Shown in pieces: positions 55,501 through 64,000 of a DNA stretch of 64,000 bases (position 1 is its first letter; each line of letters begins with the position of its first letter). The DNA is from Chaetoderma sp. LZ-2023a (taxonomy: Eukaryota > Mollusca > Caudofoveata > Chaetodermatida > Chaetodermatidae): assembly GCA_034401795.1 (NCBI GenBank), contig CM067367.1, positions 32,563,733 through 32,627,732 on the forward strand, read 5' to 3'. Both the position numbers and the translations under genes were made by a program. The notes under the pieces are model-generated. The model worked only from the letters and a program-made list of their open reading frames with translations. It did not search any database and was not told where the DNA came from.

Positions 55501-58500
55501 GCCAGCCCCAGCCAGTCACAGCCAGTCACAGTCAGCTAGTAACAAAAGCTTATTCCGGGCTGTATCTAACGAACTACCGATTCGATTTGGCTCAAAGGAA
55601 CTTGCCGTGCAAGAGGATTTCCAGACTTTGCCCATAAACCCAGATTCAGATCGGATCAAATTCTGAATTTGTGGATATCTTAGAAAGTACTGTACCGACC
55701 CTCAAATTTTAACACAGGGAAGGGTGTGACAATACACTGATGTACGGATCCATACTGGACTGGACAGTGTGTAAAATTAGTCACCTGTTCTGAATGCATT
55801 ATTACTATTATTAGAATAATTAATCCTTACCACTCTGATGTTAAAATCTTTTCTAATTAAATTAGAACTGTGTTCATTTTTCAACAAATTTGGTGGAAGA
55901 TGTGTTGCTATCTTGACAGCAACATCATCCACCAAAATTGTTGAGAAATGTGTGCCAGTTTCTTTGCTATTGACACAGTAAAAGATAGCATATATTTGAA
56001 ATCAGGGGCCATATTCACGAAGCGATCCTAAGTTACTAAGTTACGCACACCCGCCTAACTGCTTGTACTTATTTAGAAGATCTGACTACGTTGTACTCAC
56101 GAAGAGGCTGCTAAATATTCATCTAATGTAGGTGAATACAGACTTTGGCAGGTTTTTTACTAATACCAGGTTTGCACATTTTTTCGTACTTAACCATTAC
56201 CACTCTGTCAAAATTATTAATTTTCAAACTAAAGAAAACGATGAACTGGTGTTTACTTTTCAACAAATTTGCTGGAAGATGGTGCTGTCATAGACAGCAA
56301 CATCTTCCACCAAAATTGTTGAAAAATAAACACTAGTTTCTTTCCTATTGACACTGTAAAAGATAGAATATTGACATCAGAGTGATAATGGTTAATTACC
56401 ATTGGTGAATACGGCCCCGGAGTGGTAACAGTTAGGCTGATAAAAGCTTACTATATCCGGCCATGCGCTCTTGAACTCGGCTGGTAACAATTGCTTGCTA
56501 CGGAGATTTTCAAATTCTTTATGTCTCTCCATTTCTGTTTGCCAGGCAGAGAATAACTCGAATGACATTATCCCTATGCTGTACATGTCGCACTAAAACA
56601 CATTTGAATTAAATCAATCATTCAACAGTTAAATAAACTGATTTTAAATAACACCAAGAGAATGAAAACTATCTGACTTATATAGAGATTATTTTATTAT
56701 CTGTAATGCTAATTTTGCTGAAAAGTAAACTGCTTCATTTCATTTATAATTTTTTATTTCATTCATTTTCCAACACATATAATTTTGAACATAAACACAT
56801 AGGTTGTATATCGTAACACCAACTATTCCATCAGTCTGTTAGAATTGTAACTCAAAATGATGATAGGCTGACTGCAGGCCTGGAAATAAACCAAGATAAC
56901 TAACGTATTCGCCTTAGGTACCCATGCCTGTTACCTTAACCCTCGAAACATTCAATTTTTTCAAAGAAAATTTCAATTTTCTAATAGAAAATGTCCATGT
57001 GCAGACCAACAGAAGACTATTTTTTTAAATTTACCACTTGAATGACTGGCTCAGTTATCGAGCCAGTCATTCTAGTGGTAAATTTTCAAAAATAGTCTTC
57101 TCTTAGTCTGCAAATGGGCATTTCTCAAGACCGCTGCAGAAGCCGCTTTTGGCTGATATGAGTGTTAAAGGGTTAATGCTCCTCAATTTTGCTGGATAAT
57201 TAAGGCAACAGCTGCTTTATGTGCCCTCCTCTGCTGCATTGGTGCATATCATACACAAGTAGCACACTGCTTAGAACAAGATTCAATATTCATGTACAGA
57301 ATTAACCTTCTGTAGAAGCAACACTGAACAACCTCTGACTGTAATGTTACTGGATAAGGAAAACAAGAGGCCCAATGGGCCTGTATCGCTCACCTGGAAC
57401 ATTGGCATATCAAACTAATCTTACTTAAGTTTTACATCTATCGGTGTCACTTCCAATGACTTTCAGTCAAATGATTTAGTTTTCGAGATATTTACAACAA
57501 TCTCTGGACTGGTTTTTTTTGCATTAGTGATTTTGAACAATGTTTAAGTGAAAATAGATGATATCAGTGCTACCAACAGCTGGTTTCTTAACGTCTCACC
57601 GCTGCAAGCCAGTGCAGCCAATAATTTCAATTTTCAAAAGCTCTTGACTTGTTGAATATTTTGAAAACAATTGGACTGAAAGTTGTTGGTGGCTTAGCCA
57701 CCAACAACTTTCAGTCCAATTGTTTTCAAAATATTTATCACGTTCAGAGATATAACCTTTGGAATATGTCGTCTGCAAAAACTCAGTCAGACGCTTACTA
57801 GAGGTTTTGAAGAAAATGGTCTCTAAAGGCGGGTAGGTGGTCTTTATAGCAGGTTATTCCCCACCACCACACAATCCATTTAACACATGCACATCTGGCT
57901 GAATCACCAAGTTAGCAGCAGGGGTAGGGTGAGCTGGAGTTGATTTAGAAAATAATTTGACTGAAAGTCATTGCTGCTTTAGGCAGCAACAACTTTCATT
58001 GCTGCCAAAGGCAGCAACAAATTTCAATCAAATACATTTCAAATATTTTTAAGAGCACATAATACATATCTTAAATATTTCTGCAGTATTGGAAAGGTTA
58101 ATCTGTTAATTGAAATTTAATATCTAGTTTGGCAATAAAATCTGACATGGTGATAAGACAGTGGGAACAAACCATTTGCCCTATGAAAGTGAGACTGCAA
58201 ATATTTAGGGAGTGATAACTCTGGCATTTGACATCCTATCAGTTTCATTTTCACAACACAGATATTAGATGCCGTCATTAACATTGTGACGAAGTTTAGT
58301 GTCAATCCGTCAAGAAATAACAAAATGAGCCATCATTGTTGGTGACGGACAAACAGATGGATGGACGGACATACAGAAGACGGATAGGGTTATCGCTATA
58401 CGATAGCTGACTGACAAGTAAGTAAAAATTGAATATGGCAGCCAAACACGCTAAAATTTGATTGGTCCACTGCGGCCATGTTTTTTACCTATCAACTTCC

Positions 58501-61500
58501 CATGAACAAACTTTAATGGCCTTTAGTCCATAATCATATCCCCAAAATTTCAGCCCGATCCGTTCAGCGGGTCTGCAGAATAAGTTGTTTTTACGAAAAC
58601 TAAGTCATCCAATATGGCCGCCGAACCATTTGGCCAATCAAGTTCCTTCGAACAAACTTGGTTCAGCTCTTGCCCTATATGATATTTCGTGAGTTTTTGA
58701 ATCAATCCACCAAGCGTTTCGGAGAAGATTTTTAAAGCCATTTCCTAAAATCGGCCAAAATCCAAGATGGCCACCGGCCAAATCGGCTTTGTTTGAACAA
58801 ACTTGGATCCCTATGCCCTAAGGATACTTCCTGCCAAATATAATTGAAATCGGCCCAGTGGTTCTTGAGAAGTCGTTTAAAGGAAAAAGTTGATGGACGG
58901 ACGGACAGACGGACGGACGGACGCTGGACAGATGCCGGACAGTCGCCATGGCATAAGCTCACTTGGCCATTCTGGCCAGGTGAGCTAATAAGGTGATTTT
59001 TTATCCTGATTGCCTGAGAAAGTCCAATGTTACCTTCATGCTCTTCATCTTGAGCCATGATCTACCTGTACACCCTAAGATGTTGCCATAAACCAAAAAA
59101 AACCTCTCGAAGAAAATGTCCATTTGCAGACCAAGAGAAGACCATTTTTGTAAATTTACAACTGGAATGACTGGCTCGGTTATCGAGCCAGTCATTCCAG
59201 TTGTACATTTTCAAAAATAGTCTTCTCTTGGTCTGCCAATGAACATTTCTCAAGACCACCGCAGAAACGGTTTTTAGCTGATATGAATGATTACGATGTA
59301 ATGGGCATAAAATTATGAACGCCATTAAGGAATAATTGCCTTGCCTTTTTACTGGCATCTTCAGGGCATGTGACTAAGATTTCAGACCAGTAATAGACAC
59401 GTACCTTTATATCACAGATGGATAGATCTATTTGTTCCGGAGCAGCATAGCTTGTGGTCCCGACACCAAGCGTATGTTCCCACATATAACCTGAATGTAT
59501 TAAATATCTACTCTTCCAGTAAGGTATTATTACATCGTACAACTGTAGCAGTGTATTCTCGCATTTCATTCTGCGTCTTTAACCCTTTAATGACCAAATT
59601 TGGTCAAGAAAATTAAAATATTTTCTTATTGAATGTTTACAGAAGAGATGACGATTTTGAAAATTTAGCACTGGAATGACTGGCTCGGTTACCGAGCCAT
59701 CCATTCCAGTGGTAAATTTTCAAAAAAAGTCCTTTCTTGGCCTGCATACAGACATTCCGTAAGACCAATACAGAGACCAGTTTTGGCAGGCTTGACCAGT
59801 AAAGGGTTAATGGCCAAATTTGGTCAAGAAGACCCAAATATTTCCTTATTGAATGTCCATTTGCAGAAAAAGAGAAGACGAGTTTTGACAATTTAGCACT
59901 GGAATGGCTGGCTTGGTTACAGAGTCAGTCATTCCAGTGGTAAATTTTAAAAAATAGTCTTCTGATGGTCTGCAAATGGACATTCCTCAAGACAACTATA
60001 GAGGCCTGTTTTGTCCGGCTTCACCAGGAAAGGATTAAATCACTGACCATCACAGAGCAGAAATGGTCACTTCTTTATTTTGTAGGAAATATTATGCGGC
60101 CTATAGCAGTTTGGGAATGTTCTCGTTGTGTTTGAAGGTCAGATAGGATGAAAGGATGGAAGGATATACTCGTTTGCGCATAGCATGGTGTAAGATTTAT
60201 GTATTCTGGATGATACGAATACTGGTGATAACAGTTCAAATAATGGTGATACACAAATAATATCGAGGTGACAGTTAAATATAACAATAGCATTGTTGGA
60301 ACGATTTGTCCTTTAGACCTCTCATGTTGATTTTCTATGAATTGATGATAACTATATCTTGAATTGATACGATCCGCACGGGATAAAATGGTAGCGTAGC
60401 AAACCGACAACAGTCGTGTTGCCAGATTATGCCTAATGGGAAAATCGACTAAGATACATATCGACCCCAATCAAATTCGTCGTAACAATGAAAACGGACA
60501 AGTAAGCATAGACCGTATTGACCCCAATCAAATAGAACAGAAAATATGTTATATTCACGACAAGCAGCAACAGTTTCCAAATTAGTTTCAAACTATTCAA
60601 CAGCCTTCTTGCATAGCTAGCCTTGAAATTGAGACACAGACATTTCAAACGACAAGGTGTTAAGAGATGTAATTGGTTGAGTTACACAATATTACTATGT
60701 TGGATGTAATACACTATGGCTGTGACTGTCAATGTATAACTTACTGACAAAAAAGATTAGCAGACTGAATTATAAAGAAGTAGAAATGTTTCCAAAACAA
60801 AAACATGTTAGTACAATTTTGAAAATGATGTAAGAAATGTTCTGTTGAAAATTTTGAACATAACTGGATTGTCTGTTTTATTTTATTTTGGAAACATGTT
60901 ATTTCTGATCTGTACTGTAGGTACAAGCATTGTGATATATCTATAGATCAATATATCGTAGTTCCTAATATTGGAAGGCTGGGTAGGTGTGGTGGTGTTG
61001 GTCAGGACACATACTCACTAGAGCTGGGCGGTCTGACGGTAGTACCGCGAGGACCGCGGTATACCGTGAACCGATACCGTGACCGTTGATATTTCCAAAT
61101 ACTGTGAATACCATCCATAATGTTTGAGCAATATTTGAGAAATAGATCCATAAAATCTGACTTGACCAGGGTAAATAGGTGTTAATAGTGACAAAAATAC
61201 AGGCATCCCTAACTATTAGCCGTGTCGAGGTGAAAGGGTCGTTGTAAAAACAAACATCAAGACGTCAATTACAAAATAATGGCAGGCAGAATTGTATGTC
61301 AAACGTAGGTCTTGAAAGTCTCACGGTAAAATTGCTTTATTTAAAACATCTAAACTCATTCTCTGGCCGTCCACCGGTAGTAATTACACTATAATATATT
61401 CCCTATTCCTGTTTCTATTATTTGTAATTTATTACTCCAAGCATTTTGTCACCGAACAAACACGCTAGAATAACAAAATAACATACAAACCGTGTGCTAT

Positions 61501-63175
61501 TCAAACACAACAGCAACGTCGCAAAGACGTATCTGATTGGTTGTTCATGAACTAGACCGTGGGAAAATACATTACTATGCTGAATTTATCAATGAAAATT
61601 TACTAAAACGTAGTATTTGTTCGGGCCATTTTGATCACGTGCTAATTTATTAACAACGAGCAGCTTTGAAGTCGTTATTTTTTCTTTTTCTGGCTTGTTT
61701 TAAGAAATTTCTTTAAGGATTAAATCCAGTTTAAGTAATGACACCTACTGGTAAAAATTATAGTGTTTTAGTTTTTGTAATTCATTTTTCAACTTGCTAC
61801 ACGTCGGAAGTTCGCAGAAATAGCCTTTTACACTCATTGTTCATGTGAAGCATGGTAAGTAACGAGTCTGCACATTGGGTACTCGGTAATTATCAGAAGC
61901 TTTGGAATCGGCTATATTCAATGTCGTGTTATATGCATGTGTATAGGCCTGTTTTCGTGAGTAACCGAATATACGACTCCAACAGAAATAAAAGAGTACA
62001 ACACTGGCCTCATTTAAATACTCGCAGATTTTGTCTGGACTCTGGTTTATCAACGCGCTCGACTGCCAAAATAAAATTTACCATTTGCTGGTCGCAATAA
62101 TAGCAAGAACAATCCAGATTGAAAATAGCGCGCTCCAATGTCTCAAAGAGCGGGTTATAGTTAGCGAGTCGACCACACACTTTGACCGATACTCCCGCGA
62201 ACGTTATTATGTCAATAAAAATAGTGACCTAATAAAGTCGTGAAACTAAACAGTCGCAATAGCCATGTTTTTCTTCTCTTAATCAGAAAGCCGATTTATT
62301 TATTTTACCTACATTTACCGTTGATTGGAGATGGAAATGAAAAAAATTGTTCTAATTTCGTGGCATGCCTCAATCTCCGATGACAGTATACCGTTGTACC
62401 GTGGTATTTTTTCATGGTACCGATACCGTCATGTAAATGTCAATACCATCCAGCTCTAATACACACACCTGTAATAATGTGAAGGATGGCCGGCATCAAA
62501 CTGATGAATAATTTGAAATTACTTTGACTGGAAGTTATTACATTGGGACATTTCTGAAAAGCTTTAACATTTTTTCAATTCTTGGTGCATGCCGAACACA
62601 ATTAAACTTGATATGTCAAGCGATATTCACTTAGAGCTCAACAAAAATCTAAATTTTTATCCTCGCCCAATAAGGGGAAGAGGCATTGCAATTGTGTGTC
62701 TGTGTGCGTGCGTGCATGCGTGCCTGCCTGCCTGCCTGCCTGCCTGTCTGTTTGTCTGTCTGTGTGTCCAGAGTTGCATATCAAATACTATTGATCCGAT
62801 TTGGCTCAAATTTCAACATGAGGAAGGAACTTGTCATGCAGAAAATTTCCTGATGGCTGTGATCTGGATAAAACATCCGGGAACAAGATCAGATTAATAT
62901 GTGACTATATACTAAGATTGCACAACTTTGGGCCTAGGCTGAAATATGATAGATGTATATACATCTTTAAATCGTAAATGTTTCTGAAATATTGTTTTCT
63001 GGCTGGCTGGCTGGGCTCGTAAAAACGATTAACTAAACTCACTTGTGGCATTTGCAGGAGGTGAAAGGACTGTGTCGTACCAGCCGCTAGTAGAGTCCTC
63101 ATGCACCAAACCAAAGTCTCCAATCTTCACGAGTAACTTATCTTTGTCAGTGTGTTGAAGGAAGATATTGCTTGG
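52395..63175 (-). CDS. EIF2AK1: eIF2alpha kinase HRI-like, C-terminal half (5 exons in window)
   Basis: Reverse-strand exons 63175-63043, 59490-59405, 56592-56452, 54676-54581 and 52541-52395 join in frame to 200 residues and a stop. They encode, in order, PSNIFL (end of the catalytic loop), KIGDFGL (Mg-binding DFG), an activation segment with VGTTSYAAPEQ, the alphaF motif CDMYSIGIMSFELF, WQTEMERHKEFENLRSKQLL, NRPSAVDLLKSSLF (alphaI) and a basic heptad-like tail. TEMER and the RPSA..LL..LF block are hallmarks of the PEK/HRI/PKR group. The short coiled-coil tail after the kinase domain is as in HRI rather than PERK. The enzyme phosphorylates eIF2alpha to lower translation under stress. The N-terminal regulatory region, the kinase insert and the HRDLK exon are not seen. 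The gene converges on FBXO31, with 24 kb between stops. Confidence 0.88.
52668..52760 (-). repeat. R3 left-end fragment
   Basis: CACGAGGCCCAAGGGTCTATGACACTCACCTGGACC, then ~50 bases of unit sequence. Confidence 0.65.
52786..52906. repeat. H1 element truncated into the 17-bp array
   Basis: TGTCCATTTACAGGCCAAG, centre CTGGCTTGGTTATCGAGCCAG, right arm GTCGTAAATTTTCAC. The right arm then dissolves into the tandem array. Confidence 0.75.
52907..53802. repeat. 17-bp satellite, ~52 units with higher-order structure (EIF2AK1 last intron)
   Basis: Unit AAATTATTTGTCTGTGT with main variants GACTGTGT and GTAGATT. In ~53345-53700 the variants recur in a fixed four-unit order (GACTGTGTAAA, GACTGTGTAGA, GTCTGTGTAAA, GTCTGTGTAAA), i.e. 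a ~68-bp higher-order repeat. The left part is less regular and includes TTTATTTGTCTATGT inserts. Confidence 0.93.
53825..54112. repeat. Two H2-A elements
   Basis: One diverged (~53825-53945: GAAACTAATTTGTGCTGCC / AGTCAACTTTGTTTCAAAAT) and one better preserved (~53985-54110: GACTGGAAGCCGTTGCTGCC / GGCAGCCACGGATTCCAGAC). Confidence 0.7.
54117..54538. repeat. 21-bp minisatellite, ~20 units, derived from H2L end
   Basis: Unit CTAGAAATGGGTGGAGCAYAG. Units 1-12 form three copies of an 84-bp four-unit block, in the order GGGTGG-CATA, GGGTGG-CACA, TTGGTGG-CATA, GGATGG-CACA. Later units are less ordered. The unit is the reverse complement of the CTATGCYCCRCCCATTTCTAG motif at the left end of H2L. 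It lies 43 bases past the donor of the penultimate EIF2AK1 exon, and the reverse-strand frame stays open through it as a 7-residue repeat (APPISSY / APPISSC). Confidence 0.95.
54581..54676 (-). CDS. EIF2AK1: EIF2AK1 penultimate coding exon
   Basis: Acceptor TTAATCCAG|GCAGCC and donor GATCAG|GTATAT, phase 0 at both ends. It encodes AATVLRLMSPSGINRPSAVD then LLKSSLFCSKDQ, matching the RRNSSQRPSAIQLLQSELF segment of vertebrate HRI. Confidence 0.9.
54722..54944. repeat. H1 element, stem eroded
   Basis: Outer left TTCTTCAAGAAAATGTC, shortened centre TCGTTTATCGAGCGAGTCATT, right end GTGTTAAAGGGGTAA. Confidence 0.65.
55085..55880. other. Intron sequence with one GATTTGGCTCAAA repeat copy
   Basis: ~55430-55740 (GCGGGCAGGGATAC, CGATTCGATTTGGCTCAAAG, GAACTTGCCGTGCA, CAGATCGGATCAAATTC) is related to 62650-62900 (CGATTTGGCTCAAATTTC, GGAACTTGTCATGCA, AACAAGATCAGATTAA). 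Otherwise unassigned. Confidence 0.5.
55880..55970. repeat. H2 subfamily D hairpin
   Basis: CAACAAATTTGGTGGAAGAT-GTGTTGCTATC faces GACAGCAACATCATCCACC-AAAATTGTTG. Flanked by TTACCACTCTGATG and, inverted, TTGACACAGTAAAAGATAG. Confidence 0.8.
56250..56335. repeat. H2 subfamily D hairpin, second copy
   Basis: CAACAAATTTGCTGGAAGAT-GGTGCTGTC faces GACAGCAACATCTTCCACC-AAAATTGTTG. The outer inverted parts TACCACTCTGTCAAAATT and GACATCAGAGTGATAATGG define a ~200-bp element (~56195-56395). Confidence 0.82.
56452..56592 (-). CDS. EIF2AK1: EIF2AK1 exon, alphaF-alphaH region
   Basis: Acceptor ATGTGTTTTAG|TGCGAC and donor GATATA|GTAAGC, phase 0. It encodes CDMYSIGIMSFELFSAWQTE then MERHKEFENLRSKQLLPAEF, KSAWPDI. 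The aspartate of DMYSIG anchors the catalytic loop in protein kinases. TEMER is the PEK/HRI signature. Confidence 0.93.
56593..56935 (-). other. EIF2AK1 intron, unassigned
   Basis: AT-rich; no repeat or exon recognised. Confidence 0.4.
56936..57176. repeat. H1 hairpin element
   Basis: TTAACCCTCGAAACATTC ... GTGTTAAAGGGTTAA, centre CTGGCTCAGTTATCGAGCCAG, almost complete outer parts. Confidence 0.82.
57362..57560 (-). repeat. R3 left-end fragment
   Basis: AACAAGAGGCCCAATGGGCC, TGTATCGCTCACCTGGAAC, then sequence not matching the other R3 units. Confidence 0.55.
57565..57795. repeat. H2 subfamily C element with a near-perfect hairpin
   Basis: GTTGAATATTTTGAAAACAA-TTGGACTGAAAGTTGTTGG / CCAACAACTTTCAGTCCAA-TTGTTTTCAAAATATT around GTGGCTTAGCCAC. 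The TTGGACTG / CAGTCCAA variant (elsewhere TTTGACTG) is private and in both arms. Confidence 0.88.
57950..58050. repeat. H2-type hairpin with duplicated arm
   Basis: GACTGAAAGTCATTGCTGC-TTTAGGCAGCAACAACTTTC is followed by a second ATTGCTGCCAAAGGCAGCAA-CAAATTTC arm. Confidence 0.7.
58110..58990 (-). repeat. R3-related modules
   Basis: 58424-58990 is a reverse R3 module (GGTCCACTGCGGCCATG, AACCATTTGGCCAATCAAG, ATCCAAGATGGCCACCGG, ending GGCCATTCTGGCCAGGTGAG). 58110-58420 is a different decayed repeat ending in GATGGATGGACGGACATAC. Confidence 0.7.
59097..59300. repeat. H1 hairpin element with paired ACAACTGG/CCAGTTGT arms
   Basis: TTTACAACTGGAATGACTGG-CTCGGTTATCGAG-CCAGTCATTCCAGTTGTAC. Other copies have ACCACTGG/CCAGTGGT, so this variant is matched across the stem. 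Confidence 0.85.
59405..59490 (-). CDS. EIF2AK1: EIF2AK1 exon, activation segment (APEQ)
   Basis: Acceptor ATACATTCAG|GTTATA and donor ATAAAG|GTACGT, phase 1 in and 0 out. It encodes YMWEHTLGVGTTSYAAPEQI then DLSICDIK. VGTTSYAAPEQ corresponds to VGTCLYASPEQ of vertebrate HRI: the P+1 loop and the APE motif. Confidence 0.93.
59579..59810. repeat. H1 element, first of a head-to-tail pair
   Basis: TTAACCCTTTAATGACCAAA ... GACCAGTAAAGGGTTAA, centre CTGGCTCGGTTACCGAGCCA. The TTAA at 59807-59810 also starts the next copy. Confidence 0.85.
59807..60037. repeat. H1 element, second of the pair
   Basis: TTAATGGCCAAATTTGGTCA ... CACCAGGAAAGGATTAA, same orientation as the first copy. Centre CTGGCTTGGTTACAGAGTCAG. 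Confidence 0.82.
60038..61010. other. EIF2AK1 intron with H2 halves, otherwise unassigned
   Basis: Half H2-A at ~60560-60660 (CAGCAACAGTTTCCAAATTA-GTTTCAAACTATTC) and half H2-B at ~60836-60870 (TCTGTTGAAAATTTTGAACA). No exon is seen. Confidence 0.5.
61019..62458. mobile_element. hAT-like non-autonomous transposon, 1440 bp
   Basis: Ends TAGAGCTGGGCGGT (left) and, inverted, TAGAGCTGGATGGT (right). Subterminal regions on both sides are rich in GGTATACCG / CGGTATCGGTACC-like words. 8-bp flanks ATACTCAC (61011-61018) and ATACACAC (62459-62466) differ at one base, which fits a hAT target-site duplication. No transposase frame is seen; the short frames at 61852-62243 have no motif. Confidence 0.82.
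62467..63042 (-). other. EIF2AK1 intron with a CTGCCTGC/CTGTCTGT tract
   Basis: ~62650-62900 is a partner of the repeat at 55430-55740, with a (TGCC)n(TGTC)n microsatellite at ~62718-62765. GGCTGGCTGGCTGG is at 63001-63014. Confidence 0.5.
63043..63175 (-). CDS. EIF2AK1: EIF2AK1 exon, catalytic/DFG region
   Basis: Acceptor TTTTAATCCAG|CCAAGC and donor ACAA|GTGAGT, leaving phase 1. It encodes PSNIFLQHTDKDKLLVKIGD then FGLVHEDSTSGWYDTVLSPP, ANAT. PSNIFL is the end of HRDLKPxNIF. The N of PSN and the D of DFG are Mg-coordinating residues. The HRDLK part must come from the preceding exon. Confidence 0.93.
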
Positions 63176-63907
63176 CTGGATTAAAACAAAGACTGGTCAA
63201 TAATATACATTTATCATATAAACAAGCCTTCCCGCCCATTCCATATTTTTCGATATCAGCACACGTGCCATATTCAACGGAGTATTTTCATTGGCTGTTG
63301 GGTGCGCAACCCATTTAAATCAACAATTAAAACATCGATTGATGTGAGCATGACGCGTAGGGATTACTACGCGGTACTGTTTTACTACGATTTGTTTACT
63401 ATGATTTGTCACTCATGAAACGTCATCGCAAAATGTCATCGTTTGACAGTTTCTCAGTCGGCAGCGAAGTAACAATTGATGGCCGTGGCTCTGCGATAGT
63501 CTTAGAAGAAAAGTGTAGTTTACGGCTGACATCGCCAGATTTTGTGTTTGTCACTATATTTTGCTGCGCATTCAGTATCTGTTATCAAGTAGTGGTGCGT
63601 CACAGCGGCGGTATCGCTTTCACAAAAATCAACAATGAGCAATCAGATAAAAGTCACATCAGCAACTATTGGCAAATATTTCAAAATTACAGTTTATATG
63701 ACAAATAAAATCTCAAACTCAGTCACTTTTCATATCACTATTATGAACCTCGTTGAAATTTATCAATTTTGCACTCGCTAAAGCTCGTGCAAATTGATAA
63801 TTTTCAACTCGGTCTAGAACAGTGATATGAAAAGTGACCTCGTTCCAGATTCTCTATGTAGGTACTGCACTGATTAAATCTCAGATGTCAGTTATCATAC
63901 TAGCTAC
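63176..63907 (-). other. EIF2AK1 intron region lacking the expected HRDLK exon
   Basis: A careful read of all three reverse frames finds no HRDLK-encoding segment with a suitable donor. A 100-codon + strand frame at 63406-63708 shows no motif. The right part contains the palindrome described next. Confidence 0.5.
63722..63838. repeat. 117-bp palindromic MITE-like element
   Basis: GTCACTTTTCATATCAC (63722-63738) is exactly inverted at 63822-63838. Inner arms TTTATCAATTTTGCAC / GTGCAAATTGATAATTTTCAAC flank a short CTCGCTAAAGCTC tip. Confidence 0.88.
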
Positions 63908-64000
63908 CCACAATACATCTGCATCGATACACGTCCGATTCTTCCAGGCGTCAACATTCTCCCTCACACCTTGGAAGGACACCACGACAAGCACTAAGCA
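63908..64000 (-). CDS. EIF2AK1: Possible EIF2AK1 exon, kinase hinge/alphaD (partial)
   Basis: The reverse frame from the window edge is open for 31 codons to a possible donor TGTGG|GTAGCT: LVLVVVSFQGVRENVDAWKN then RTCIDADVLW. RENVDAWKNR resembles the xENLKDWMxRR stretch after the hinge in PEK-family kinases. A competing donor-like site AAG|GTGTGA lies inside it and no acceptor is visible, so the call is tentative. Confidence 0.35.

Noticed and set aside
63406-63708. 100-codon + strand frame near the right edge
   Set aside because: No recognisable domain or splice context, and it lies antisense within an EIF2AK1 intron. Kept only as an unassigned frame.
63840-63860. Reverse-strand YLHRESGT as a candidate catalytic loop of EIF2AK1
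   Set aside because: It lacks D-L-K after HR, and the following donor would leave phase 2, which does not fit the phase 0 start of the next exon.

Overview
This is animal nuclear DNA: AT-rich and intron-rich, with a very high load of small non-autonomous DNA transposons. The repeat style (long CACCTGG...CCAGGTGAG modules, GTGCGGAAGCCCTAT/GTCCGTCC modules, a Tc1-like transposon) recalls molluscan genomes, so I infer a lophotrochozoan, probably a mollusc. That is a judgement from style, not a database match.

Two host genes face each other tail to tail. (1) On the + strand at 9053-28175, nine coding exons whose junction phases all agree encode a 411-residue F-box protein that I recognise as FBXO31, a substrate receptor of an SCF ubiquitin ligase. 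(2) On the - strand from 63175 down to 52395, five exons encode the C-terminal ~200 residues of an eIF2alpha kinase, best matched to HRI (EIF2AK1): PSN-DFG through APEQ, the alphaF-alphaI lobe, and a C-terminal coiled coil. Its N-terminal part lies beyond the window. A further possible exon sits at the right edge (63908-64000). The exon that should carry the HRDLK catalytic loop was not found.

The rest is introns and a 24-kb convergent intergenic tract filled with repeats. I use these working names. H1: ~200-250 bp hairpin elements with TTAA/CCCTTTAA ends and a CTGGCTCG..CGAGCCAG centre, more than 40 full or partial copies, probably piggyBac-type MITEs. H2: ~90-nt near-perfect hairpins beginning GAATATTTTGAA, in arm-matched subfamilies (A GAAACTAATTTGACTGG; B GAACATAATTGGATTGG; C GAAAACAATTTGACTGAAAG; D CAACAAATTTGGTGGAAGATG), some inside longer TTAA-ended palindromes. 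H2L: ~400-bp elements with AATGGACCTTTCCAG-like termini, an H2-A hairpin in the middle and TGACGTCA motifs. R3: 0.5-1.4 kb modules bounded by CTCACCTGG/CCAGGTGAG, built of ~150-190 bp internal repeats. R4: GTGCGGAAGCCCTAT / GTCCGTCC modules of ~175-bp repeats. R5: GGTCA-rich ~190-bp repeats.

Single elements include a Tc1-type transposon with an intact-looking DD34E transposase (43970-45626), a hAT-like 1.44-kb element with an 8-bp target duplication (61019-62458), two ~2.07-kb TIR elements in FBXO31 intron 6 (21114-23174 and 23611-25689), and a 392-bp MITE (32785-33176).

Tandem arrays are prominent: exactly 45 x 24 bp in FBXO31 intron 3, and a 17-bp and a 21-bp array with higher-order structure in the last HRI intron. 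The 21-bp array is visibly built from the end sequence of H2L.

The most interesting signals are the paired changes in both arms of H1/H2 hairpins, a 32-nt copy of an FBXO31 exon-intron junction embedded in an H1 element downstream of the gene, minisatellites grown from transposon sequence, and dispersal of TGACGTCA motifs by H2L around an eIF2alpha-kinase gene. I saw no tRNA, rRNA, CRISPR array or virus-derived element.
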